A stretch of DNA of 46,805 nucleotides from Planctomycetota bacterium (GTDB lineage Bacteria > Planctomycetota > Planctomycetia > Gemmatales > Gemmataceae). The first letter of the stretch is position 1, and the number at the start of each line of letters is the position of its first letter. Below are positions 17,926-24,637 of this stretch, piece by piece. The notes beneath the pieces are model-generated. The model searched no databases. It saw only the letters and a list, made by a program, of their open reading frames with translations, and was not told the DNA's origin. The stretch is taken from positions 1-46,805 of the forward strand of contig JACPPF010000038.1 in assembly GCA_016191165.1 (NCBI GenBank), written 5' to 3'. The position numbers and the translations under genes were made by a program.

Positions 17926-17956
17926 ACTCAGCGCTCAGCACTCAGCACTCAGCACT
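17926..17956. repeat. Heptad tandem repeat, right arm (inverted)
   Basis: ACT followed by four CAGCRCT units, the reverse complement of the AGTGCTG block at 17460-17505. It contains the TGA stop of the monooxygenase gene (minus strand, 17949-17951), so the repeat forms that gene's 3' end. Confidence 0.9.
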
Positions 17957-19079
17957 TGATTTTCGGCAGGACCTCGCGTGCCAGCAATTCCATGCTCTTG
18001 CGTGCCAGCTCGTGGGACAATGTCCCGGTCTGGCAACCCGTCAACACGACGCCGACACCAAGTTCCTTTTGATAGCGTTGGAGTTTTTGCCGCACCGTCT
18101 CCGGGCTGCCGACGATGGCGAATACGCCATTCTCGATGTCGGCCCAGGTTTTTTGCTGATAGAGAAAATACTGCTGGTTCTTCAGGATCGCCGCTGCGGA
18201 TTTGGCGCTCGTGTAGCCCGGGGGCGTGGTGCCGATGCCTTTCATCAGGTTTTTGATGAAGTACCAGAATGCCGGCTCGAACTCTTCGCGCGCCTGTTTG
18301 TCGGTCTCGGCGACGTAGATGGGCACGCCCCAGCCCATTTGCTCCGGATGCGCCTCGTAGCCGGCTTTCTGGCAGGCTTCGCGAAACTGGCCAAACACCC
18401 GGCGAAAGATATCGATGTGGAAGTACGGCACCCCCATGTAAGCGTAACGCCGCTGGGCGACAAACTCGATCGTCTCCAGACTGCCGACGCCCGGAATCCA
18501 GATCGGCGGGTGCGGCTTCTGCATCGGCGTCGGCCAGGGGTTGACGTAGCGGAAGTAATAGTGTTTGGAATGCCACTCGAACGGGCCGGGGGTCGTCCAC
18601 GCTTTGACAATCAGGTCGAGAGCCTCGCGAAAACGTTCACGCGCCGTGGTCGGCTCAATCTGATAGGAGAAATACTCCGGCCCGCCGCCGATCACCATGC
18701 CCGTGATGAGCCGGCCGCCCGACATCACGTCGAGCATCGCAAACTCCTCGGCCACGCGCAGCGGCGGGTTGTAGAGAGGCAGAGCGTTGCCGATGACGGC
18801 GATCTTGCAGTTCTTGGTGCGCTGCGTCAACGCGCCGGCGATGACGTTGGGCGATGGCATCAGGCCATAGGCGTTTTGATGGTGCTCGTTGACGCACACG
18901 CCGTCGAAGCCGAGTTCGTCGGCGTAGGCGAGCGTGTTGATGTACTCGCGATAGAGATCGTGCCCCTTGACCGGGTCGTAGAGCGAATTGGGGGCCCAGA
19001 TCCACGCGGAGTCGTGGGTTTGTTCAAAGTTCGGCGGGAGGTGAGGCCAGGACATGAGATGAAAGAAGAAGTATTTCAT
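17949..19079 (-). CDS. LLM-class flavin-dependent monooxygenase (luciferase-like)
   Basis: This is a TIM-barrel FMN-dependent oxidoreductase of 376 residues. It has the typical start MKYFFFHLMSWPHLP, the conserved FDGVCVNEHHQ near residue 57 (the EHH of the family), GRLITGMVIGGGPEYF, and RFREALDLIVKAWTTPGPFEW. Length fits the luciferase-like monooxygenase family. I chose ATG 19079 for the family-like start. The stop codon lies in a heptad repeat (AAG TGC TGA), so the last residues may not be original. Substrate unknown. Confidence 0.9.
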   Translation of the reverse strand: MKYFFFHLMSWPHLPPNFEQTHDSAWIWAPNSLYDPVKGHDLYREYINTLAYADELGFDGVCVNEHHQNAYGLMPSPNVIAGALTQRTKNCKIAVIGNALPLYNPPLRVAEEFAMLDVMSGGRLITGMVIGGGPEYFSYQIEPTTARERFREALDLIVKAWTTPGPFEWHSKHYYFRYVNPWPTPMQKPHPPIWIPGVGSLETIEFVAQRRYAYMGVPYFHIDIFRRVFGQFREACQKAGYEAHPEQMGWGVPIYVAETDKQAREEFEPAFWYFIKNLMKGIGTTPPGYTSAKSAAAILKNQQYFLYQQKTWADIENGVFAIVGSPETVRQKLQRYQKELGVGVVLTGCQTGTLSHELARKSMELLAREVLPKIKC

Positions 19080-19159
19080 GGAGGTGGATATAGTTGGATG
19101 CGTCCCGATCCGCAAGCCAGGTCGCGGCGAACGGCTTTTCGGTGATGGTACAGGTAGGT

Positions 19160-19221
19160 GTAGGTCAGGCTTTCCAGCCTGAGTTTTCGCGGCTGCTGTC
19201 AGGCAAGAATGCCTGACCTAC
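19160..19221. repeat. gtaggtcaggct palindrome, 62-base unit
   Basis: A single copy of the unit found four times in tandem at 27086-27360: GTAGGTCAGGC at one end, GCCTGACCTAC at the other, and the shared centre gcggctgctgtcaggcaaga. It lies between the divergent monooxygenase and DsbB-like genes. Confidence 0.85.
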
Positions 19222-19315
19222 GTCAAATCGTGCTACCACCGGTTTTCCCGGTTGCAACCCGCGCAATGCTGGATAGGCTATTGAGACATACTCACACCAA
19301 ACCAGGTGCTGCGAA

Positions 19316-19891
19316 ATGGCCAATATTACTCCGCCGGCTCCGGACAAAACGCTTCCCGACCTGAAGATCCTTTGGACGCGTGCCGCACTTTTCGTCGCGG
19401 TCGTCGGCGTCTTGGGGAGCTTGCACCTCAGCTTGAGCATGGACCTCAAGGCGTGTCCGCTTTGCCTGTACCAGCGCGCATTCATGATGTCCGTCGCGGC
19501 AATTCTCGCGTTTGGCATGTTCCTTCCTAGCTTGCCCACGGCGGCGCTGAGCGTGCTGGCCCTGGCGCCGGCGGTGGCGGGCGCCGGAATCGCGGCTCAC
19601 CATGCATACCTTGACGCCACCGGCGTGCTGGAGTGCCCGGCCGGGGTCACCGGCGTCCTGATGGCGCCGCAGGAGAGTCTGATCGTTTTCCTTTTCCTGG
19701 TTGTGTTTCTGGCCGGTGATTTGTTCCACCAGAAACGATTTGTCATGCAGGGCCTCGGTGCAATCCTGCTTGGCTATGTATTCTACACCACCTGCATGAA
19801 GGGCACCCCGAAGATGCCCCCGCGCACCGTTCCCTACCCGGCGGAACAGGAACTGGACGGTTGCCGGATGAAGTACAAAGCTCCCGCGTGA
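19316..19891 (+). CDS. DsbB-like disulfide bond formation membrane protein
   Basis: This 191-residue inner-membrane protein has four hydrophobic segments and the DsbB quinone-reductase signature DLKACPLCLYQRAFM near residue 47 (CxxC next to QR). A second cysteine is in LECPAG after the third helix, and others (YTTCMKG, DGCRM) near the C-terminus. DsbB re-oxidises the periplasmic thiol oxidase DsbA and passes electrons to quinone. The family is usually about 160-180 residues. No dsbA adjoins it. The start ATG lies two bases after AAATGGCC, without a strong Shine-Dalgarno site. Confidence 0.85.
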   Translation: MANITPPAPDKTLPDLKILWTRAALFVAVVGVLGSLHLSLSMDLKACPLCLYQRAFMMSVAAILAFGMFLPSLPTAALSVLALAPAVAGAGIAAHHAYLDATGVLECPAGVTGVLMAPQESLIVFLFLVVFLAGDLFHQKRFVMQGLGAILLGYVFYTTCMKGTPKMPPRTVPYPAEQELDGCRMKYKAPA

Positions 19892-19950
19892 CGGCGGTAC
19901 GGTGATCCGAGAAACCGATTCAATTCGGGTTCATTTTTAGCCGAGCGCGG

Positions 19951-19956
19951 TATAAT
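19951..19956 (+). promoter_or_regulatory. Consensus -10 box upstream of the Tudor-like gene
   Basis: A perfect TATAAT lies 58 bases before the ATG at 20009. A weak -35 candidate (GGTTCA, 19928-19933) is 17 bases upstream. GAGG at 19997-20000 is the likely ribosome-binding site. Confidence 0.5.
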
Positions 19957-20008
19957 AAAAAAACGGCTGACAACCAACCTTGACAAGCATTTCAGCGAGG
20001 TAACCGCG

Positions 20009-21124
20009 ATGGGCCTGTTTGACTGGCTGAAATTCAAAAAATCGCCCACCAAGGCCGCCAATTCATGGAGGGTCGGCGATCGCGTACTGGCGAAATGGCA
20101 GGATTCCTACTTTTATCCCGGCGTCGTCCGCGACGTGCAGGGCGAGGGCTGCCTGATCGTCTACGACGATGGCGACAATAGCTGGGCCCATTGTGCTCAC
20201 GTCCTCCCCGCCGACATCGACATCGGCAGCCGGGTCTTTTGCAAAATCAAGGGAAGCCCGAACTTCGCACCGGCTGTCGTGAAGCAGAAAAAGGGCGAGA
20301 CGCTGCTGGTGCGCTACGATCACGGCGAGGAGGAATGGACCTCGGTCAGCATGGTGCGTGTGCAACGGCCGATCGCCAACGTCAACCTCAACGAGATGGC
20401 CAACTCGATGGGCATGCCGACCAAGCAATCACTCGATCTGGGCGAAGCCGTCAAGGATTCCAACTGGCGCGTCGGGGATCGCGTCCTCGCGCGCTGGCTT
20501 GATTTCTACTGGTACCCCGGCACCATTCTCAACATGGGGGAGCGAGGCATCCACATCCTCTACGACGACGGCGATCAACGCGTCGTGCAGGACATCGCCA
20601 TCGCGCCGCTCGTCATTGAGGAAGGCGAGCATATCTTCATTCGCTCCAAGAATGAGCCGCAGAAAATCTACACTCCCGCAGTGGTGACGCGCGTGCATGG
20701 TGAGATGCTCGATGTTGAACTCGAAGACGCGACCATGGAGAACAACACGCGCGCGAGCCGGGCGCGGTTCTGGCGCTGCCCGGTTGGCGTCGGAAGTTTC
20801 CCATTCGAGGAAGGCGACCGCGTCCTGGCCTGCGACTGCGACGAGTGCATCTACCCTGCCGAGATCGTGTCCATCGAAGATGAAGAACGCATCGTCGTGC
20901 AATACCTCGACGGCCCCGAGCGCATGCTCACGCCGGAGCTGATCCGCAAGTTCGAGATCAAACCCGGCATGAAGGTCGAGGGACGCTGGGCCGGCGGGCC
21001 CCATTATTTCCCGGGCGCGATCACCAAGCTCGACGGCGAGCGCATCCATATCAAGTATGACGACGGCGACGAGGAATGGACCAGCGTGCGCCTGTTCCGC
21101 ATTCCGCCGAAGTCGCCGGTTTGA
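20009..21124 (+). CDS. Protein of six Tudor/agenet-like repeats
   Basis: This 371-residue protein is made of repeated small beta-barrel modules of 50-60 residues with the pattern W-x-V-G-D-R-V-L-A ... YPG ... VxYDDGD. Clear copies start near residues 20 and 152 (both WRVGDRVLA), 263 (EEGDRVLACD) and 316 (MKVEGRWAGG), and two diverged ones lie near 74 and 205. Aromatic cage-like residues (W, Y, F) and the YDDGD loop resemble eukaryotic Tudor or SGF29 domains, which bind methylated lysine or arginine. There is no signal peptide or membrane helix, so it is probably cytosolic. What it binds is unknown. Confidence 0.8.
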   Translation: MGLFDWLKFKKSPTKAANSWRVGDRVLAKWQDSYFYPGVVRDVQGEGCLIVYDDGDNSWAHCAHVLPADIDIGSRVFCKIKGSPNFAPAVVKQKKGETLLVRYDHGEEEWTSVSMVRVQRPIANVNLNEMANSMGMPTKQSLDLGEAVKDSNWRVGDRVLARWLDFYWYPGTILNMGERGIHILYDDGDQRVVQDIAIAPLVIEEGEHIFIRSKNEPQKIYTPAVVTRVHGEMLDVELEDATMENNTRASRARFWRCPVGVGSFPFEEGDRVLACDCDECIYPAEIVSIEDEERIVVQYLDGPERMLTPELIRKFEIKPGMKVEGRWAGGPHYFPGAITKLDGERIHIKYDDGDEEWTSVRLFRIPPKSPV

Positions 21125-21130
21125 TTGGCT

Positions 21131-21224
21131 CCCCTCTCCCTCTGGGAGAGGGGCCGGGGGTGAGGGCCGGGTTTGCTGCTGCCCTATCCCCTCACCCCCT
21201 ACCCCTCTCCCAAAGGGAGAGGGG
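21131..21224. repeat. Double hairpin CCCCTCTCCC repeat
   Basis: Two strong hairpins, CCCCTCTCCC-tct-GGGAGAGGGG at 21131-21153 and CCCCTCTCCC-aaa-GGGAGAGGGG at 21202-21224, flank an inner complementary part (ggggtgaggg / cccctcacccc). This kind of element is widely dispersed in bacterial intergenic regions. It lies between two genes on the same strand. Confidence 0.85.
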
Positions 21225-21265
21225 AGACATTTGCATTTCCGCGTTTCCCTTGATACATTCCCTGC

Positions 21266-23119
21266 ATGACCGAATCTCCTCGACCGACGCGCGTTCGTTA
21301 CCTCGTTCTCGCGCTCACCGTCTGCGTGGCCGTCCTTCTCTACCTCGATCGCTATTGCCTGGGGTACATCACGCCGTATGTTCGGGAGGGGCTGCGCCTC
21401 GACAGTGACCAAACGGGGTTGCTGCTTGGGGCATTCTTTGTGACCTACGCCTTCGGCCAGCTTCCTGGGGGCTGGCTGGCGGATCGGTTTGGCACGCGCT
21501 GGATGCTGGCGATTTATCTGGCGATCTGGTCGGTGCTGACCGGGCTCACTGGTTTTGCCAGCACCTTTTCCATTCTCCTGGTTTTACGGTTGGGCTGCGG
21601 CTTGTTTGAGGCCGGCGCCTACCCGGCGTGCGCGGGGCTGATTCGCCGGTGGATTCCATACCAGCAGCGCGGGCTGGCGAGCGGGATCGTCTCCCTGGGC
21701 GGCCGGATCGGCGGCGCGATCACCCCCGGACTGACGGTCTTGTTGATGATGTTTTTCATGCCGGTGTCAACGCCGTCGCTGATATCGGAACCGGCGCGGG
21801 ACATTCTCGATGCGCCAGGGTTCGCACGCGATCTGCTGTTGATTCCACAGGCCGATCCCAAGCTCGCTCCCGCCAAGATTGTCGGCTCGCTGGGATTGAT
21901 GGCGTCGCCCCTCGGACAGGGTCCGTCGCTGGCAACCGCGGCTGTTTTTTCTGGAGTAGCTGACAAGGAAATCCCCAGGGTGATGCAGCAAATGGCGCCG
22001 CTTCTCCAGGCGACTCTGACGCCAAAGCAACGCCAGCTCATCGTAAAACTGGCGGGCCTGGGGGAAAAGGAAACTCCCAACGCAAACGATGTGGATGCGT
22101 TCGCAGCCATCCTCAACGGCTGGCTCAAGCAGCCCGACCTATTTGCCAGCGTGAATCTGGACCCAATCCGGACCAAGTTGACCCGCCAAACCCATGGTCT
22201 GTTAGGCGACCCCGAGACGTCCTCCAGCGCGGACAAGACGACCCGGCTCAATCGGTCGGTCCTGGAAGTAGTGTTCCCGGGCCGTATCCGTCAGGTGCTC
22301 GGCGACGGCTGGCCTCCCGTGTTGATGATCTATGGTGTGATCGGCGTGCTGATCGCCGTGGTGTTCTTCCTGTTCCACCGCGACACGCCCCGGCAGCATT
22401 TTCTGGCCAACGAGGCCGAGACGCGGCTCGCGGAGGCGCATGAGAAAGCCGCGGAAGGCGAGCCCCCTCTGCCTGTCTGGACGTTGTGGCGGAGCATCTT
22501 CACCGACCGCAGTTTATGGGCGAGTTCGATCGTGCAGTTCGGCACCAACTTCGGCTGGATCATTCTGGGCAATCAACTGGCGCTGTACCTTTTTGAAGTC
22601 CACAAGGTTCCCGAGGGTCTTGAGAAGAGCATCATGGCGAGCCTGCCGTTCTGGGTCGCGCTGCCGACGTTGATCTTGGGTGGGTGGTGGACGGACTGGA
22701 TGACGAAGAAATACGGTCCCCGCATGGGCCGCTGTTTCCCGATCGCCGCGACGCGTTTCGCCACGGCCGCGGCCTTGGTGGCGTGTCTGTTCCTCGACGG
22801 AGCGTGGCCGGTGATTATCGTTTTGTGCGTCATGTCCTTCGTTCACGACCTGGGCCTGCCGGCGCTGTGGGGATACAACCTCGACGTGGGCAAGCGCAAC
22901 GTCGGCGTGGTGCTTGGCTGGGGGAACATGTGGGGCAACCTGGGTGGGGCGCTTTCTCCCTATGTCTTGATTCCCATGACCGACTGGTTTGGAACCAAGA
23001 AGGCCGGTTATAACGCCGTCTTTTTCACCTGCGCCGCCGTCTTCGCGTTCATCGGCGTGGTGTCCCTCTTCATCGACGCCAGCAGGCCGATTGGCGCCGA
23101 GTCGTCGAAGACCACTTGA
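21266..23119 (+). CDS. MFS transporter with a large insertion between helices 5 and 6
   Basis: This 617-residue major facilitator protein resembles the anion:cation (ACS) group of sugar-acid and organic-anion symporters. The first helices are YLVLALTVCVAVLLYLDRY and TGLLLGAFFVTYAFGQLPGG, followed by the loop WLADRFGTRW (GxLaDrxG motif A). Helix 5 ends near residue 165, and helix 6 (GVIGVLIAVVFFLFHRD) starts near 352. In between is a soluble stretch of about 180 residues absent from ordinary ACS carriers (about 430-450 residues); by topology it should face the periplasm. The C-terminal half is normal. Substrate unknown. Its stop overlaps a palindromic repeat. Confidence 0.88.
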   Translation: MTESPRPTRVRYLVLALTVCVAVLLYLDRYCLGYITPYVREGLRLDSDQTGLLLGAFFVTYAFGQLPGGWLADRFGTRWMLAIYLAIWSVLTGLTGFASTFSILLVLRLGCGLFEAGAYPACAGLIRRWIPYQQRGLASGIVSLGGRIGGAITPGLTVLLMMFFMPVSTPSLISEPARDILDAPGFARDLLLIPQADPKLAPAKIVGSLGLMASPLGQGPSLATAAVFSGVADKEIPRVMQQMAPLLQATLTPKQRQLIVKLAGLGEKETPNANDVDAFAAILNGWLKQPDLFASVNLDPIRTKLTRQTHGLLGDPETSSSADKTTRLNRSVLEVVFPGRIRQVLGDGWPPVLMIYGVIGVLIAVVFFLFHRDTPRQHFLANEAETRLAEAHEKAAEGEPPLPVWTLWRSIFTDRSLWASSIVQFGTNFGWIILGNQLALYLFEVHKVPEGLEKSIMASLPFWVALPTLILGGWWTDWMTKKYGPRMGRCFPIAATRFATAAALVACLFLDGAWPVIIVLCVMSFVHDLGLPALWGYNLDVGKRNVGVVLGWGNMWGNLGGALSPYVLIPMTDWFGTKKAGYNAVFFTCAAVFAFIGVVSLFIDASRPIGAESSKTT

Positions 23120-23188
23120 CCAGCCCCCAGCGCAAGCTGGGGGTCTTTGGAGGCTGCTCACCCCCCCACGCTTGCGCGTGGGGCTGGT
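23119..23188. repeat. 70-base double-hairpin repeat, orientation A
   Basis: It begins ACCAGCCCCCAGCGCAAGCT and ends with a hairpin CCACGCTTGCGCGTGG then GGCTGGT. Its first base is the last base of the MFS stop codon. The reverse complement of the same element lies at 37282-37350. Confidence 0.8.
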
Positions 23189-23271
23189 CTCGCGCCGCAT
23201 GGCATTGCCATGTCGCGACGTGAAGCGATAGAATCTCCTCAGGGGAAATTCTGTGGTGCAAGGGAGGCCGC

Positions 23272-23838
23272 ATGATCCGATTCCTAGCGGGACTTTGCAT
23301 TTTTGGGCTAGCCGCCGCATCGTTGTCCGCCGGCGGCGACGATGCCAAAGACCCCAAGAACTGGACGCCGGTGCGCATTCGCGGCGGACAGGAGGCGCCG
23401 GAATTCGAAGACATCGCGCAGTGGCTCAACAGTCCGACCCTCACAATGAAGGCGCTCAAGGGCAAGGTCGTCGTCATTCATTTCATGGCCTTCGGCTGAA
23501 TCAACTGCGTACGCAACTACCCTTGGTACAAGGGCATCTGGAAAGATTTCAAGGACAAGGGCGTCGTCGTCATCGGCATCCACACACCGGAAACCGAAGG
23601 GGAGAAAAACGTCAAGGCGCTGCAAAAACGCCTCAAGGATGCGGGCCTGACCTTCCCGGTCGCAGTGGATAACAAGACCACGATGTGGCGGCGCTACAAC
23701 AACAGCTACTGGCCCTCGGTTTACCTCATCAACAAGCAGGGCCTGGCGCGCTGGGGCTGGGCCGGCGAACTCGGCTGGAAGGGCGCGCGGGGCGAAGTTC
23801 ACATGCGCGCGAAAATCGTGGCGCTTCTCAAGGAATGA
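23272..23838 (+). CDS. Predicted selenoprotein: secreted thioredoxin-fold (TlpA/redoxin-like) protein with Sec-x-x-Cys
   Basis: If the TGA at 23497-23499 is read as selenocysteine, this is one 188-residue gene. An N-terminal signal peptide (MIRFLAGLCIFGLAAASLSA) is followed by a redoxin domain: KGKVVVIHFMAFG, then U76-I-N-C79, then VRNYPWYKGIWKDFKDKG. A cis-proline region (NNSYWPSVYLINKQG) and helical C-terminus follow. Homologs carry C-I-N-C at this place, so TGA replaces exactly the attacking cysteine. Coding character continues unchanged after the TGA to the true stop at 23836. A ribosome-binding site AGGGAGG lies 4 bases before ATG 23272. It probably acts as a thiol-disulfide or peroxide reductase outside the cytoplasm. 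The alternative is a nonsense mutation. Confidence 0.8.
23520..23534 (+). promoter_or_regulatory. Candidate bacterial SECIS hairpin
   Basis: CCCUUG-GUA-CAAGGG forms a perfect 6-bp stem with a 3-base loop. The loop starts with G, 26 bases after the UGA at 23497-23499. Published bacterial SECIS rules ask for a short apical loop with a G in the first two positions, a stem of at least 4 bp and 16-37 bases from the UGA; all three are met. It lies inside the coding region, as bacterial SECIS elements do. Confidence 0.6.
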
Positions 23839-24097
23839 GGGCAAGGGAACAGGCCGGCTCGACGGACATTGGCACGAATCGGACCCGGTCCGGCGAATTC
23901 GATCTCGCCACGGCAGGTCTAGATCGTGCGGGCCGGTGGATTCATCGCTCACACCTCAATGAGTGGATGAAAAGCGCCGATTTCAAAATAATCCCACACC
24001 TCCTGCAAACTTTTACCCGCAGCGGAAATCTCCTTGTACGGGAAGAGCTTTCGCGGCACGTGCCCTTCGCAACGGGGCGCCGCGGTTGGAGTTTCTG

Positions 24098-24637
24098 ATG
24101 CAAGAAAAGCAAGACCAGGAAGATCTCTTTCGCCAGCAATGGGTCCACTGGCAGCCTCGCATCTATGCATTTATTCGCACCGTCATTTTCAGCCGCGCCG
24201 ACGCGGAGGACCTGCTTCAGGAAGTCGCGGAGGTGCTGTGGCGGAAAATCGATTCGTTCGAGCCGGGCACGCGCTTTGATCAATGGGCCTTCGGTGTCGC
24301 CCGCAACAAGATGCTCAATTTTCAGAAGAAGAAGGCGCGCGAGCGCGTCCGGTTCAGCGACTCGCTGGAAGAGATCCTGACCGACGAGGCCGCCGCATCG
24401 CTCGACAAGAACCCAGCCATGCTCGATTCGCTGGAGGCGTGCGTCGAGAAACTCCCAGCTCAACACCGCGATTTGTTGCGGCGCCGCTATGAGCCCCAGG
24501 CGACTGGCCGCAGCGTCGCCACCGCGCTGGGCCGCAGCGAGGCGGCGATCAGCAGGACGCTCAACGCGATCTATGGCCTTTTGCTGGCGTGCATTGAAAT
24601 GGACGTCGAAATCACGCCCACGGAGCGAAGCCAATGA
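24098..24637 (+). CDS. ECF-type RNA polymerase sigma factor
   Basis: This 179-residue sigma-70-family factor has region 2 (YAFIRTVIFSRADAEDLLQE, then FDQWAFGVARNKMLNF) and region 4 (LPAQHRDLLRRRYEPQATGR, then SVATALGRSEAAISRTLNAI, a helix-turn-helix). It belongs to the planctomycete-verrucomicrobial ECF group. I chose ATG 24098 because TTGGAG lies 7 bases upstream and homologs start here. Its stop overlaps the ATG of the next gene (ATGA), so the two are translationally coupled. The downstream membrane protein is the likely anti-sigma partner, which would hold this factor inactive until a signal arrives. Confidence 0.93.
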   Translation: MQEKQDQEDLFRQQWVHWQPRIYAFIRTVIFSRADAEDLLQEVAEVLWRKIDSFEPGTRFDQWAFGVARNKMLNFQKKKARERVRFSDSLEEILTDEAAASLDKNPAMLDSLEACVEKLPAQHRDLLRRRYEPQATGRSVATALGRSEAAISRTLNAIYGLLLACIEMDVEITPTERSQ

